64,000 bases of DNA, taken from Pseudomonas fluorescens (lineage in GTDB: Bacteria; Pseudomonadota; Gammaproteobacteria; Pseudomonadales; Pseudomonadaceae). Positions 27,299 through 37,596 of the stretch are shown here, piece by piece (positions within the stretch are counted from its first letter, which is position 1; each line of letters opens with the position of its first letter). The DNA is taken from the NCBI RefSeq assembly GCF_902497855.1, contig NZ_CABVHU010000003.1, forward strand, positions 1-64,000, in the 5' to 3' direction. A program made the position numbers and the translations under genes. Below the pieces are notes generated by a model that was not told where the DNA came from, did no database searches, and saw only the letters and a program-made list of their open reading frames with translations.

Positions 27299-28156
27299 TT
27301 AGAGCAGACTTTGCAGCTTGCGATGCAACATCGAAATGTTGCTTCCCTTTGCTACAAACCCTGTAAGGGTCTCTGTAAGAAGGGCCGAGACTTTATCAGC
27401 TTCAGCTTTGCTTGGGAAGCCCCCAAACACACAACTTCCAGTTCCGGTGAGTTTTGCTTCGGTAAATTTACCTAACAAATCCAATGCGTTACGTACATCT
27501 GGATAACGCCTTGCTACCACCGGTAAGCAGTCATTTCGACTGTTTCCCTTGGGAACGGGGCGCACTTTAATGGGAGAAGAGTTACGTGTCAACAACGGAT
27601 CTGAAAAAATTTCTGCTGTACTTACAGATACTTGCGGCACAAGCACGAGATACCACGGTTCTTCAGGGGTTACAGGGGTCAGTTTTTCCCCTACGCCTTC
27701 GGCAAAAGCCGCGTGGCCACGCACGAAAACCGGGACGTCCGCGCCAAGCGTCAGGCCCAAAGCGGCCAGCCGATCTTCATCCCAGCCCAGTTGCCAGAGA
27801 TGATTCAGGCCAAGCAAAGTCGTCGCGGCATTGGAGCTGCCGCCACCGATGCCACCGCCCATGGGCAGAATTTTTTCGATCCAGATGTCGATGCCGAGCG
27901 AACAACCCGATTGCTCCTGAAGTTTTTTTGCCGCCCGAACAATCAGATTGCTGTCGTGAGGAACGCCATCGAATTCGGTGTGCAGGCGAATCACGCCATC
28001 GTCGCGCACGGCAAAGGTGATTTCATCGCCGTAATCGAGAAACTGAAAAATGGTCTGCAACTCGTGGTAACCGTCTTCACGACGACCAAGAATATGCAGC
28101 ATCAGATTGAGTTTGGCCGGCGAGGGCAGCGTCAAGCGAGGGGCGGTCATGGTCAT
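27299..28156 (-). CDS. ispE: 4-diphosphocytidyl-2-C-methyl-D-erythritol kinase
   Basis: A 285-residue GHMP kinase of the MEP isoprenoid pathway. Motifs: the substrate-binding [23 protein letters not shown] and the ATP loop [27 protein letters not shown] 28156 overlaps the lolB stop (ATGA); the in-frame ATG two codons later (28150) is also possible. The operon is TPR gene-lolB-ispE-tRNA-Gln-prs, as in other pseudomonads. Confidence 0.95.
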   Translation of the reverse strand: MTMTAPRLTLPSPAKLNLMLHILGRREDGYHELQTIFQFLDYGDEITFAVRDDGVIRLHTEFDGVPHDSNLIVRAAKKLQEQSGCSLGIDIWIEKILPMGGGIGGGSSNAATTLLGLNHLWQLGWDEDRLAALGLTLGADVPVFVRGHAAFAEGVGEKLTPVTPEEPWYLVLVPQVSVSTAEIFSDPLLTRNSSPIKVRPVPKGNSRNDCLPVVARRYPDVRNALDLLGKFTEAKLTGTGSCVFGGFPSKAEADKVSALLTETLTGFVAKGSNISMLHRKLQSLL

Positions 28157-28764
28157 TGCCCCATCTTGCGCGGTTGCCATTCCTTGATCACCAGCGTGAC
28201 GTCAAGGTCGGTGCCATGCAGCTTGATGCGCTCGGGCAGCCAATAGCCGTTTTGCTCGGCGTAACTGAGGTACTCCACCTGCCAGCCATCCTGTTCGAGA
28301 TTGGCCAGGCGACTGTCGGTGTCCAGGGTCAGGCGACTTTTGCTGTCCGGGGCCGGAAGCCCGCGCACCCACCAGGCCAGATTGGACACCGGCAACTTCC
28401 AGCCGAGTTGTTCTTCGAGCAGCGCTTCCGGAGACGTCGCGTCATAACGGCCCTGGTTGGCGACTTCCAGTGAGACTTTGCCGGGGCGACCGGTCAAGCG
28501 AGCCGCGCCGCGACCCAGGGGGCCGGAAAGGCGGATGTCGTAGTAATCCTGGCGCTGCAGCCAGAACAAGGTGCCGCTGCCGGAATCTTTAGGGGCGCGG
28601 ATGCCGATCTTGCCGTTGATCTGCCAGCCATCAAGCCCCGTAAGCTGCTGCTTGTACTCGCGCCACTGGGCCGGGTTGCCTTGGCCCTGGACCGATTCGC
28701 GGGCACCGAAGCCCGCGCAACCGGCGAGCAGGGCGATGAAGCTGAAAACGATGAGGTGGCGCAT
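28153..28764 (-). CDS. lolB: Outer-membrane lipoprotein receptor LolB
   Basis: A 203-residue lipoprotein that accepts lipoproteins from LolA and inserts them in the outer membrane. Signal peptide with lipobox LLAGC near residue 16, then the family-like [22 protein letters not shown] and [19 protein letters not shown] chose ATG 28764 (MRHLIVFSF); two codons earlier is another ATG. It overlaps ispE by 4 nt and lies 10 nt after the TPR gene. Confidence 0.94.
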   Translation of the reverse strand: MRHLIVFSFIALLAGCAGFGARESVQGQGNPAQWREYKQQLTGLDGWQINGKIGIRAPKDSGSGTLFWLQRQDYYDIRLSGPLGRGAARLTGRPGKVSLEVANQGRYDATSPEALLEEQLGWKLPVSNLAWWVRGLPAPDSKSRLTLDTDSRLANLEQDGWQVEYLSYAEQNGYWLPERIKLHGTDLDVTLVIKEWQPRKMGQ

Positions 28765-28774
28765 GAACATAAAT

Positions 28775-30499
28775 TTAAAGAGTCTCTGATCCGGTCAAGC
28801 GCTTGATGGTGCTGCGCAGGGTAGGGCTGTCGGGCTGCTCCTTGAGGAACTTGCCCCAGATTTGCTTGGCTTCGCGTTGTTTGCCGTTGGCCCACAGGAC
28901 CTCGCCCAGGTGAGCGGCGACTTCCTGATCGGGGAAGCGCTCCAGGGCCAGGCGCAAGTAACGTTCGGCCTCATCGAGATTGCCCAGGCGGTAATTCACC
29001 CAGCCGAGGCTGTCGAGCACCGCCGGGTCTTCCGGATTGATCTGGTGCGCTTGTTCGATCAGGGCCTTGGCTTCGGCGTAACGCGTCGTACGGTCGGACA
29101 GGGTATAGCCGAGGGCGTTCAGCGCCATCGCATTGTCCGGGTCGCGCTTGATGATCAGCCGCAGGTCTTTTTCCATCTGCGCCAGGTCATTGCGTTTTTC
29201 CGCTTGCATGGCGCGGGTGTACAGCAGGTTCAAGTCGTCCGGGTATTGCTGCAAGGCTTGTTGCAAAACTTTCCAGGCCTTGTCCCCCTGTTTGTTGGCC
29301 GCCAGGGTTTCGGCTTCGATCAAATACAACTGAATCACGTAGTCGGGCTGTTCGTCGCGCTCTGCCGCCAAACGGCGTTGGGCTTCGGCGGTCCTGCCGT
29401 TATTGATCAGGATATCGGTCTGGCGCAATTGTGCCGGCAAATAATCGTTACCCGGCTTGACCTGGGCGTACTCGATCAATGCCCCTTGGGGGTCGTTGCG
29501 CTCTTCCGCGATACGGCCGAGGTTCAAGTGAGCCGAATCGACATGGCTGTCCCGGGCGATCAGGTCTTCCAGGTAACCCTTGGCCTCGTCCCAGGCCTTG
29601 GCTTCCAGGCACACCAGCGCCAGCGAATACCGCAGTTCGTCGTCTTCCGGGTACTGCTGAACCAGGCTCGAGAACTCGACCTTGGCATCGGCCATGCGGT
29701 CCTGTTCGACCAGCATGCGCGCGTAAGTCAGGCGCAGGCGTTTGTCGTCCGGGTACTGCTTGATGCTTTTTTTCAGCAGCGGCAAGGCTTCATCGCCACG
29801 TTCGAGCGATTGCAGCAGGCGTGCGCGCAGCAGGATCGGGGCTATTTCGCCCTCGTCCGGTGGATTGTCCTCCAGCAGGCCCAGCGCGCCCTTGGCGTCA
29901 CCGTCCTGTTGCAACAGCAAGGCCTTGCCGAAAATCAGCTGGCTGTTGTTCGGGTGGCGCTGCAGCAGACGGTCAAAGCTTTTCATCAAGCCGTTGCGCG
30001 TGTCCTGGTCGGTATCGGCCGCGGACAGGGCGAGGAAGTCGAAATGCGTGTCGCCCTTGCCCTGCAGGACTTTCTCCATATAGGCCATCGAATCGTCATA
30101 GCGCCCGGCGCGAGCCAGCTGCACCGCAGCGGCCCGTTGCGCCTCGAGGTCGTCAGGGGCGTTTTTTGCCCAGATCAGCGCGGTGTCCAGCGCGGCCTGA
30201 TCGGCGCCCAGATACTCGGCGATACGAAATGCCCGCTCGGAAATGCCCGGATCCTGGGTGTTGATCGCCTGGGTCACGTAGTTGTCCAGTGCAATGTCGA
30301 AGCGATTGCGCTGGCCAGCCAGTTCGGCGCTCAACAGGCTGAAGACGGTATCTTCGCTGAATGAGCTGTAAACCTTGGGCTTTTCAGGGGCCGGAGTGCT
30401 GTCTTCGACCGGCGGCGTACCGTCCGGCGAAACGGGTGCCAAAGCCTGGCAGCCGCTGAGGAAGACAAGAGCGAGGAGCAACGCGGAAGATCTATTCAT
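28775..30499 (-). CDS. TPR-repeat lipoprotein upstream of lolB
   Basis: A 574-residue protein with a lipoprotein signal ([13 protein letters not shown], Cys near residue 17) and about ten tetratricopeptide repeats. Clear ones include [52 protein letters not shown] and [31 protein letters not shown] domains bind proteins. It is the first gene of the TPR-lolB-ispE operon, which suggests a scaffold role at the outer membrane, but no function is assigned. A divergent hemA lies 348 bp upstream. Confidence 0.9.
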   Translation of the reverse strand: MNRSSALLLALVFLSGCQALAPVSPDGTPPVEDSTPAPEKPKVYSSFSEDTVFSLLSAELAGQRNRFDIALDNYVTQAINTQDPGISERAFRIAEYLGADQAALDTALIWAKNAPDDLEAQRAAAVQLARAGRYDDSMAYMEKVLQGKGDTHFDFLALSAADTDQDTRNGLMKSFDRLLQRHPNNSQLIFGKALLLQQDGDAKGALGLLEDNPPDEGEIAPILLRARLLQSLERGDEALPLLKKSIKQYPDDKRLRLTYARMLVEQDRMADAKVEFSSLVQQYPEDDELRYSLALVCLEAKAWDEAKGYLEDLIARDSHVDSAHLNLGRIAEERNDPQGALIEYAQVKPGNDYLPAQLRQTDILINNGRTAEAQRRLAAERDEQPDYVIQLYLIEAETLAANKQGDKAWKVLQQALQQYPDDLNLLYTRAMQAEKRNDLAQMEKDLRLIIKRDPDNAMALNALGYTLSDRTTRYAEAKALIEQAHQINPEDPAVLDSLGWVNYRLGNLDEAERYLRLALERFPDQEVAAHLGEVLWANGKQREAKQIWGKFLKEQPDSPTLRSTIKRLTGSETL

Positions 30500-30609
30500 A
30501 TAGGAAGAGGACGACTAACCTGCGGTCGGATCATCATGACACAAGCCTTCGGTCAAACATAACCGACCGCCCATTTTCCCCTGTACACCGGTCCCGTGTG
30601 CACCCGATC

Positions 30610-30700
30610 CCCTGTAGGAGCTGGCTTGCCAGCGAAGACGGCCTCCAGTCTTGCAGCGCCTTTGAAGACGCCTTCGCTGGCAAGCCAGCTCCTACAGGGG
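30610..30700. repeat. REP pair (REPIN) upstream of hemA
   Basis: Inverted pair of GTAGGAGCTGGCTTGCCAGCG units around ~40 bp, in the 348-bp gap between the divergent TPR gene and hemA. Apart from this pair and promoter sequence the gap holds no gene. Confidence 0.88.
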
Positions 30701-30847
30701 GGGCGGCGGCGAGGCAGCGGACGTCTGTAAACGAGAAGCGCTCGCAGCCCTGGCTAGCCCCTGCCAGACCAATAGAGATCGAATAGTTGTTCTCGTTGTG
30801 TCGAAGTAGGACAATTGCCGGCTTCACGTCACCATCAGCGACCTTGA

Positions 30848-32137
30848 ATGGCCTTCCTTGCACTCGGTATCAACCACAAGACTGCGTCAGTAGACGTCCG
30901 CGAGCGCGTGGCCTTTACCCCTGAGCAGCTGGTGGAGGCCTTGCAGCAGCTCTGCCGACTCACCGACAGCCGCGAAGCTGCGATCCTCTCCACCTGCAAT
31001 CGCAGTGAGCTCTATATAGAACAGGATCACCTTTCGGCTGACATCGTGTTGCGCTGGCTGGCCGATTATCACCATTTGAGCCTCGAAGAGCTGCGCGCGA
31101 GCGCTTATGTGCACGAAGATGATGCGGCAGTTCGTCACATGATGCGGGTGGCCTCCGGGCTCGATTCGCTGGTGTTGGGCGAACCGCAGATTCTCGGTCA
31201 GATGAAATCGGCCTACGCTGTCGCTCGCGAGGCCGGGACCATCGGTCCACTGCTCGGGCGGCTGTTCCAGGCCACGTTCAATGCGGCCAAGCAAGTGCGC
31301 ACCGACACCGCCATCGGTGAGAACCCGGTGTCCGTGGCGTTTGCCGCGGTCAGCCTGGCCAAACAGATTTTCAGCGACTTGCAACGCAGCCAGGCCTTGC
31401 TGATTGGCGCCGGCGAGACCATTACCCTGGTCGCCCGCCATTTGCATGAGTTGGGGGTCAAGCGCATCGTGGTCGCCAACCGGACGCTGGAGCGCGCGAG
31501 CATCCTGGCCGAGCAGTTCGGCGCCCACGCCGTGTTGCTCTCGGATATCCCGGCCGAACTGGTGCGCAGCGACATCGTCATCAGTTCCACCGCCAGCCAG
31601 TTGCCGATCCTGGGCAAGGGGGCGGTAGAAAGTGCCTTGAAGCTGCGCAAGCACAAGCCGATCTTCATGGTGGACATCGCCGTACCGCGAGATATCGAGC
31701 CGGAAGTCGGTGAACTGGACGACGTTTACCTGTATAGCGTCGACGATCTCCACGAAGTGGTCGCCGAAAACCTCAAGAGCCGTCAGGGTGCAGCCCAGGC
31801 GGCGGAAGAGATGGTCTCGATCGGTGCCGAAGACTTCATGGTCCGCCTGCGCGAACTGGCGGCGGTGGATGTGCTCAAGGCCTATCGGCAACAAAGCGAG
31901 CGCCTGCGCGACGAAGAATTGCTCAAGGCCCAGCGCATGCTGGCCAACGGCAGCAGCGCCGAAGACGTGCTGGTGCAATTGGCGCGAGGCCTGACCAACA
32001 AACTCTTGCATGCCCCGAGCGTGCAATTGAAAAAGCTCTCTGCCGAAGGCCGCCTCGATGCGCTGGCCATGGCCCAGGAACTCTTTGCCCTCGGTGAGGG
32101 CTCATCGGATAGCTTTTCGGATAAGAAACCGCAATGA
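30848..32137 (+). CDS. hemA: Glutamyl-tRNA reductase
   Basis: A 429-residue enzyme that makes glutamate-1-semialdehyde from Glu-tRNA, the first committed step of heme synthesis. The catalytic cysteine is C50 in [11 protein letters not shown]. Other motifs: [17 protein letters not shown] and the NADPH-binding [15 protein letters not shown]. It heads hemA-prfA-prmC-moeB-murI; its stop overlaps the prfA start by 4 nt. Confidence 0.97.
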   Translation: MAFLALGINHKTASVDVRERVAFTPEQLVEALQQLCRLTDSREAAILSTCNRSELYIEQDHLSADIVLRWLADYHHLSLEELRASAYVHEDDAAVRHMMRVASGLDSLVLGEPQILGQMKSAYAVAREAGTIGPLLGRLFQATFNAAKQVRTDTAIGENPVSVAFAAVSLAKQIFSDLQRSQALLIGAGETITLVARHLHELGVKRIVVANRTLERASILAEQFGAHAVLLSDIPAELVRSDIVISSTASQLPILGKGAVESALKLRKHKPIFMVDIAVPRDIEPEVGELDDVYLYSVDDLHEVVAENLKSRQGAAQAAEEMVSIGAEDFMVRLRELAAVDVLKAYRQQSERLRDEELLKAQRMLANGSSAEDVLVQLARGLTNKLLHAPSVQLKKLSAEGRLDALAMAQELFALGEGSSDSFSDKKPQ

Positions 32138-33216
32138 AAGCGTCACTGCTCAATAAGCTGGACATCCTCCAGGACCGTTTCGAGGAATTGACCGCCTTGC
32201 TTGGCGATGGCGAGGTCATTTCCGATCAGACCAAATTCCGCACCTATTCCAAGGAATACGCGGAAATCGAGCCGATTGTCGAAACCTATAAACAGTTGCT
32301 CAAAGTGCAAGGCGACCTCGAAGGCGCCCAGGCACTGCTCAAGGACAGCGACCCGGACATGCGCGAAATGGCCGTGGAAGAAGTCCGCGAAACCAAAGAG
32401 CAATTGATCGAAATCGAAGCCAGCCTGCAGCGCATGCTGCTTCCCAAGGATCCGAACGACGGCCGTAACGTGTTCCTCGAAATCCGCGCCGGCACCGGCG
32501 GTGACGAAGCGGCGATTTTCTCCGGCGACCTGTTCCGCATGTATTCGCGTTACGCCGAACGGCGTGGCTGGCGGGTGGAAATTCTCTCGGAGAACATCGG
32601 CGAACACGGCGGCTTCAAGGAAGTCATCGCCCGGGTGGAAGGCGACAACGTCTACGGCAAGTTGAAATTCGAATCCGGTGCACACCGTGTGCAGCGGGTT
32701 CCGGCCACTGAATCCCAGGGGCGTATCCACACCTCGGCCTGCACTGTGGCGGTATTGCCCGAACCGGACGAGCAGGAAGCGATCGAGATCAACCCGTCCG
32801 ATTTGCGGATCGATACCTACAAGTCCTCGGGTGCCGGCGGTCAGCACGTCAACAAGACCGATTCGGCGATCCGCATCACCCACTTGCCGTCCGGCATCGT
32901 CGTCGAGTGCCAGGAAGAGCGTTCCCAGCACAAGAACCGCGCCCGGGCGATGTCCTGGCTGTCGGCCAAGCTCAACGACCAGCAGACCAGCGCCGCCGCC
33001 AATGCCATTGCCAGCGAGCGCAAATTGCTGGTGGGGTCGGGCGATCGCTCCGAGCGGATCCGCACCTACAACTTTGCCCAAGGCCGGGTGACTGACCATC
33101 GGGTCAACCTGACGTTGTACTCACTCGACGAAATCCTCGCGGGTGGTGTCGATGCGGTGATCGAGCCGTTGCTGGCCGAGTACCAGGCCGATCAACTGGC
33201 GGCCATAGGTGAGTAA
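32134..33216 (+). CDS. prfA: Peptide chain release factor 1
   Basis: A 360-residue RF1, which reads UAA and UAG. The stop-codon recognition motif PAT is in [13 protein letters not shown] and the peptidyl-hydrolase GGQ motif in [17 protein letters not shown]. Length matches E. coli RF1 (360). It overlaps hemA by 4 nt, and its TAA directly abuts the prmC ATG. Confidence 0.97.
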   Translation: MKASLLNKLDILQDRFEELTALLGDGEVISDQTKFRTYSKEYAEIEPIVETYKQLLKVQGDLEGAQALLKDSDPDMREMAVEEVRETKEQLIEIEASLQRMLLPKDPNDGRNVFLEIRAGTGGDEAAIFSGDLFRMYSRYAERRGWRVEILSENIGEHGGFKEVIARVEGDNVYGKLKFESGAHRVQRVPATESQGRIHTSACTVAVLPEPDEQEAIEINPSDLRIDTYKSSGAGGQHVNKTDSAIRITHLPSGIVVECQEERSQHKNRARAMSWLSAKLNDQQTSAAANAIASERKLLVGSGDRSERIRTYNFAQGRVTDHRVNLTLYSLDEILAGGVDAVIEPLLAEYQADQLAAIGE

Positions 33217-34047
33217 ATGACGATCATTGCCAGCTTGTTGCGCGCCGCCGAATTGCCCGATTCGCCCACGGCGCGTCTGGATGCCGAATTGCTGCTGGCC
33301 GCTGCCTTGGGCAAATCCCGCAGTTTCCTGCATACCTGGCCCGAACGTATCGTCCCGAGCGACGCCGCATTGACGTTTGCCGGGTTTTTGCAGCGCCGTC
33401 GTGGCGGAGAGCCGGTGGCGTACATTCTTGGTCAGCAAGGGTTCTGGAAGCTCGATCTGGAAGTGGCGCCGCACACGCTGATCCCGCGCCCGGACACCGA
33501 GCTGCTGGTGGAAGCCGCACTGGAATTGCTGCCGGCGAGCCCTGCCAGGGTTCTCGACCTGGGCACCGGCAGCGGCGCCATTGCCCTGGCCCTGGCCAGC
33601 GAACGTCCGGCCTGGAAGGTCACCGCCGTGGATCGCGTGCTCGAAGCCGTGGCCCTGGCCGAGCGCAATCGGCAGCGCCTGCACCTGAACAACGCCACGG
33701 TCCTTAGTAGTCATTGGTTCAGCGCGCTGCAGGGCCAGCGCTTTCAACTGATCATCAGTAACCCGCCCTACATCGCGTCCGCCGATCCGCACCTGGTCGA
33801 GGGCGACGTTCGCTTCGAACCGGCCAGTGCCCTGGTGGCCGGTGTCGACGGGCTCGACGATCTGCGTCTGATCGTCGCCCAAGCGCCGGATTACCTTGAG
33901 CCGGGTGGCTGGCTGATGCTCGAACATGGTTATGATCAAGCCGCTGCGGTGCGCGATTTACTGCTGGCCCGCGGCTTTGAACAGGTCCACAGCCGCACCG
34001 ACCTGGGCGGTCACGAACGTATCAGTCTGGGGTGCCTGCCATGCTGA
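33217..34047 (+). CDS. prmC: Release-factor glutamine methyltransferase
   Basis: A 276-residue SAM methyltransferase that methylates the GGQ glutamine of RF1 and RF2. The SAM-binding motif is VLDLGTGSGAIALALASE and the substrate motif IISNPPYIAS. The N-terminal helical domain carries HTLIPRPDTELLVE. It directly follows its substrate gene prfA. Confidence 0.96.
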   Translation: MTIIASLLRAAELPDSPTARLDAELLLAAALGKSRSFLHTWPERIVPSDAALTFAGFLQRRRGGEPVAYILGQQGFWKLDLEVAPHTLIPRPDTELLVEAALELLPASPARVLDLGTGSGAIALALASERPAWKVTAVDRVLEAVALAERNRQRLHLNNATVLSSHWFSALQGQRFQLIISNPPYIASADPHLVEGDVRFEPASALVAGVDGLDDLRLIVAQAPDYLEPGGWLMLEHGYDQAAAVRDLLLARGFEQVHSRTDLGGHERISLGCLPC

Positions 34048-34796
34048 ATGATCAGGAATTGTTGCGCTATAGCCGGCAGATTCTGTTGCAACACGTCGAC
34101 ATCGACGGTCAGTTGCGACTCAAGGACAGCCGCGTATTGATCGTCGGTCTTGGCGGTCTTGGCTCTCCGGTGGCGCTGTACCTGGCCGCGGCCGGGGTCG
34201 GTGAACTGCACCTGGCCGACTTCGACAGCGTCGACCTGACCAACCTGCAACGCCAGATCATCCACGACACGGATAGCGTCGGGGTCAGCAAGGTCGATTC
34301 GGCCATCCGCCGTCTAGGCGCGATCAACCCCGAGATACAGTTGATGGCCCATCGCGCGGCGCTGGACGAAGATTCCCTGGCCGCCGCCGTGGGCGCCGTG
34401 GATCTGGTGTTGGACTGCTCGGATAATTTTTCCACCCGTGAAGCGGTCAATGCTGCCTGTGTGGCTGCGCGCAAGCCGTTGGTCAGCGGCGCGGCGATTC
34501 GCCTCGAAGGGCAATTGTCGGTGTTCGACCCACGCCGTCCGGACAGTCCGTGTTACCACTGCTTGTACGGGCACGGCAGCGAAGCCGAACTGACGTGCAG
34601 CGAAGCCGGCGTAGTCGGGCCTCTGGTTGGGCTGGTGGGTAGCCTCCAGGCGCTGGAAGCCATGAAACTCTTGGTGGGTTTCGGCGAGCCGCTGGTGGGG
34701 CGTCTGTTGTTGATCGATGCCTTGGGCACGCGCTTCCGTGAACTGCGGGTCAAGCGTGATCCAGGTTGCAGCGTCTGTGGTACTGCCCATGCGTGA
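34041..34796 (+). CDS. moeB: Molybdopterin-synthase adenylyltransferase MoeB
   Basis: A 251-residue ThiF/E1-like enzyme that adenylates MoaD. ATP-binding loop [20 protein letters not shown]; zinc-binding pairs CYHC (SPCYHCLYG) and CSVC at the C-terminus. I chose ATG 34041 ([14 protein letters not shown]), with GGGG upstream; a GTG nine bases earlier is possible. It overlaps prmC by 7 nt and murI by 8 nt, so it is embedded in the hemA operon. It could alternatively serve another sulfur carrier of the ThiS/MoaD type. Confidence 0.92.
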   Translation: MLNDQELLRYSRQILLQHVDIDGQLRLKDSRVLIVGLGGLGSPVALYLAAAGVGELHLADFDSVDLTNLQRQIIHDTDSVGVSKVDSAIRRLGAINPEIQLMAHRAALDEDSLAAAVGAVDLVLDCSDNFSTREAVNAACVAARKPLVSGAAIRLEGQLSVFDPRRPDSPCYHCLYGHGSEAELTCSEAGVVGPLVGLVGSLQALEAMKLLVGFGEPLVGRLLLIDALGTRFRELRVKRDPGCSVCGTAHA

Positions 34797-35580
34797 AGCG
34801 CCCATCGGCGTGTTCGACTCCGGCGTCGGAGGGCTTTCGGTGCTGGCCGAGATCCAGCGTTTACTGCCCAATGAGTCACTGCTGTACGTTGCCGATTGCG
34901 GGAATGTGCCCTACGGCGAAAAAACCCCGGAATTCATCCGTCACCGTTGCAGTGTCATGGCCGAATTTTTTCAGCAGCAGGGTGCCAAGGCCCTGGTGCT
35001 GGCGTGCAACACCGCCACGGTCGCCGGTGTTGCGGATTTGCGGCGCGACTATCCCCAGTGGCCGATTGTCGGCATGGAGCCGGCGGTCAAGCCCGCCGCT
35101 GCGGCCACCCGCAGTGGTGTGGTGGGTGTGCTGGCCACCACCGGCACCTTGCAGAGTGCCAAGTTTGCCGCGTTACTCGATCGCTTCGCCACGGATGTGC
35201 GGGTGATCACCCAGCCGTGTCCCGGGCTCGTGGAGCTGATTGAAAACGGTGATCTGCACAGCCCCGCCTTGCGTGAATTGCTTGCCAGGTATGTCGGGCC
35301 GCTGCTTGCCGCCGGCTGCGACACGATAATTCTCGGCTGCACGCATTATCCCTTCCTAAAGCCGTTGCTAAAGCAGATGATCCCTGAGGACATCAGTTTG
35401 ATCGACACCGGTGCCGCGGTGGCACGGCAACTACAGCGTCTGTTGACCGAGCGGGAACTGCTGGCCGACGGGGCTGCCCGTGCGGCGCAGTTCTGGACGA
35501 GTGCGGATCCGGAGCATTTCAGAAATATCTTGCCGATTCTGTGGCATACCTCGGGTGTTGTGCAAAGCTTCAAGCAGTAG
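34789..35580 (+). CDS. murI: Glutamate racemase
   Basis: A 263-residue cofactor-free racemase that makes D-glutamate for peptidoglycan. The two catalytic cysteines are in LACNTATV and LGCTHYPF, and the N-terminal signature is [14 protein letters not shown]. Start ATG 34789 overlaps the moeB stop. It is the last gene of the hemA operon. Confidence 0.96.
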   Translation: MREAPIGVFDSGVGGLSVLAEIQRLLPNESLLYVADCGNVPYGEKTPEFIRHRCSVMAEFFQQQGAKALVLACNTATVAGVADLRRDYPQWPIVGMEPAVKPAAAATRSGVVGVLATTGTLQSAKFAALLDRFATDVRVITQPCPGLVELIENGDLHSPALRELLARYVGPLLAAGCDTIILGCTHYPFLKPLLKQMIPEDISLIDTGAAVARQLQRLLTERELLADGAARAAQFWTSADPEHFRNILPILWHTSGVVQSFKQ

Positions 35581-35704
35581 ATAAATCTTGGGGAAAACGA
35601 GTAATCGGGCTGAACTTCTGATTAAGCGTCGACTTCTATAGTTTTAGTGCTATTTAGCGCCACAAAAAAACCACACGATACTCGTTCGGAAAAGGATGTT
35701 TCTA

Positions 35705-36223
35705 ATGAAGCGACTATTCTGCTTGGCCGCGATTGCGGCCGCACTGATGGGGCACAGTTTTACCGCTCAGGCGGCAGGCGTGGAGTTCGCGGTCGGCCAG
35801 ACCAGCGAGTCGACCATGACCTATCGACTGGGCATGCAATTCGATTGGGACAAGAGCTGGCTGCAAAGTGACGTCGGTCGTTTGACCGGTTACTGGAGTG
35901 GTGCCTATACCTATTGGGAAGGCGACAAGAGTTCCAGCAACCACAGCCTGTCGTTCTCGCCGGTGCTGGTCTACGAGTTTGCCGGACAGAACGTCAAGCC
36001 GTACGTGGAATTGGGCGTTGGCGTAGCGGCGTTTGCCAATACCGAAGTCGAAAACAACCAGCTCGGCAGTGCGTTCCAGTTTGAAGACCGGTTCGGCTTT
36101 GGTCTGCGCTTTGCGGGCGGACATGAAGTCGGGATTCGTGCGACGCACTACTCCAATGCCGGGATCAGCAGTCCAAACAACGGTGTAGAAAGCTACGCGT
36201 TGCACTACACGATGCCGCTGTAG
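35705..36223 (+). CDS. pagL: Lipid A 3-O-deacylase PagL
   Basis: A 172-residue outer-membrane beta-barrel with signal peptide (cleavage after SFTAQAA, near residue 23). It removes the 3-O acyl chain of lipid A. The catalytic His and Ser are visible in the family motif RATHYSNAGISSPNNGVE. The C-terminal segment ends with alternating hydrophobic residues (SYALHYTMPL), as in barrels. I chose ATG 35705, with AAGGA ~9 nt upstream. It is monocistronic after murI. Confidence 0.92.
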   Translation: MKRLFCLAAIAAALMGHSFTAQAAGVEFAVGQTSESTMTYRLGMQFDWDKSWLQSDVGRLTGYWSGAYTYWEGDKSSSNHSLSFSPVLVYEFAGQNVKPYVELGVGVAAFANTEVENNQLGSAFQFEDRFGFGLRFAGGHEVGIRATHYSNAGISSPNNGVESYALHYTMPL

Positions 36224-36250
36224 CCCTCGGTGCTTTTTACTGTGGGTACC

Positions 36251-36278
36251 TGTGGGAGCGAGCAGGTTCGCTCCCACA
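36251..36278. repeat. Short REP-like hairpin
   Basis: Perfect 11-bp inverted repeat TGTGGGAGCGA / TCGCTCCCACA with a 6-nt loop, 28 bp after pagL. It resembles another Pseudomonas short palindromic repeat family and may stabilise the mRNA end; no T-run follows. Confidence 0.6.
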
Positions 36279-36302
36279 TAGAATCTTTGGTGATTTTTTA
36301 AT

Positions 36303-36608
36303 TCAACGATACGCCGTGGTTATCCCCTGGCGTTCTTCGATGCATTCTGGCGCCCCCATCTCGAACTCCCGGCAGATCAACGGGCGTTTTTCATAGATGG
36401 TGCACATCATGGTGTTGCGATCCAGCGCGGCGCACCAGCCGTCATCCAGACGCAGCATGACTTCCCCACCCCAGTCATCGGTATCGATAAATCGCTCGGG
36501 CACGCCAGTGTCGGTGATCAGCATCACTTCGAGCTGGCAGCAGCAGGCTGCGCAGGTCGAGCAAGTGATCGCGGGTTCGGCGATTTGTGTGTGGGGGATG
36601 GTCTTCAT
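36303..36608 (-). CDS. YkgJ-family cysteine-cluster protein
   Basis: A 101-residue protein with the CxxCxxCC pattern (TCSTCAACCCQLEV) and later cysteines in GWCAALDRNTMMCTIYEKRPLICREFEMG, matching the YkgJ/UPF0153 zinc- or iron-binding cluster family. Start ATG 36608 (MKTIPHTQIAEP); the longer frame is not supported. Function is unknown for the family. It sits between pagL (convergent) and the SDR gene upstream in the same direction. Confidence 0.85.
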   Translation of the reverse strand: MKTIPHTQIAEPAITCSTCAACCCQLEVMLITDTGVPERFIDTDDWGGEVMLRLDDGWCAALDRNTMMCTIYEKRPLICREFEMGAPECIEERQGITTAYR

Positions 36609-36700
36609 GGGGCGCAGTGTAAGGCAGCGGGACGGTGCTGTGTGAAAGGCCTGACGGACGCCTGGCTGCCCCGTCATGCCGCTGCCGATGATGACGATTT

Positions 36701-37483
36701 TTACGGCTGATCCTTGTTTGGCGGCTGGCTACGGATCATGGGTTCCCCGATCGCCAGTTTTTCGCTGTCGGGCAGCTTCGACAGTGGCCAGAGGGCGGCC
36801 ATGAACAGCGCAGGCAGTGTGATCTCCGGAGGGCGGCGCCTGAGTTCGTCGAAGACATGCCGAGCGGCTTTATCCACAGGCCAGGAGAGGGGGATCGGCA
36901 CGTCGTTGTTCGCGGCCGGCGGTGTGTCGACGAAGCCAGGACTGACCATGGTGACTGCGATGCCGTCCGCGGCCAGATCGAGGCGCAACGATTCGAACAA
37001 GTAACGCAGGCCGGCTTTCGAAGTGCCACAGGCTTCGGCCCGGGGCAGCGGCAGATAGGTTGCCGGACTGGCCATCCCCACCAGGTGCGGCGCAGTCCCG
37101 GCCCGGAGCAAGGGCACGGCAGCTTCGATGCAATAACTGCTGGCGAGCAGGTTGGTGCGTACGACATGCTCAATGATTGACGCATCCAACTGCCTGGCGT
37201 CGACATATTCGCATGTGCCGGCATTAAGGATTACCGAATCCAGCGAGCCCCACTCCTGGGCAATCCGCTCGCTGATTTCACGCACGGTCTGGCTGTTGGT
37301 CAGGTCGCCGGCCACCACCATCACCTGCCCTGGATAGCGCTTGGACAAGACCTGCAATGATGCCGCCGAACGTGAACTGACCGCCAGGTGGGCGCCGGTT
37401 TTCAGTATTTCCTCGGCCAATGCCGCGCCAATTCCGTTGCTGGCGCCGGTCAGCCAATAGCGTCGTGCAAGTGTAACGCTCAT
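36701..37483 (-). CDS. Short-chain dehydrogenase with atypical active site
   Basis: A 260-residue SDR protein. Nucleotide-binding TGASNGIG at residues 12-19, NAG at 87-89, catalytic Ser at S139 and Lys at K156. The residue expected to be the catalytic tyrosine is C152 (EACGTSKAG instead of YGxSK). Codon 152 is TGT, one base from TAT. ATG 37483 has AAGGAGC upstream. It is the last gene of the rudS-merR-phrB-SDR run, 114 bp after phrB. It may be catalytically weak, or use another base; a sequence or strain-specific mutation is also possible. Confidence 0.85.
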   Translation of the reverse strand: MSVTLARRYWLTGASNGIGAALAEEILKTGAHLAVSSRSAASLQVLSKRYPGQVMVVAGDLTNSQTVREISERIAQEWGSLDSVILNAGTCEYVDARQLDASIIEHVVRTNLLASSYCIEAAVPLLRAGTAPHLVGMASPATYLPLPRAEACGTSKAGLRYLFESLRLDLAADGIAVTMVSPGFVDTPPAANNDVPIPLSWPVDKAARHVFDELRRRPPEITLPALFMAALWPLSKLPDSEKLAIGEPMIRSQPPNKDQP

Positions 37484-37596
37484 CCCATGCTCCTTTGCAG
37501 CCAGGCACACGCCTGGCCCAATACGGGTAGATGTTCATAAAATAATGCCCGGGCATCGAAGTAATCCGGTGCCAATGTACTTTCTCGCGCAGGAGA

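Noticed and set aside
28862..30364. 500-codon frame antisense to the TPR lipoprotein gene
   Set aside because: Shadow of repeated TPR codons, with no recognisable domain.
30581..30590. A TGTACA upstream of hemA as another member of the proposed light regulon
   Set aside because: It is a single copy without a promoter-like arrangement, near a REP pair, and within chance expectation for the window.
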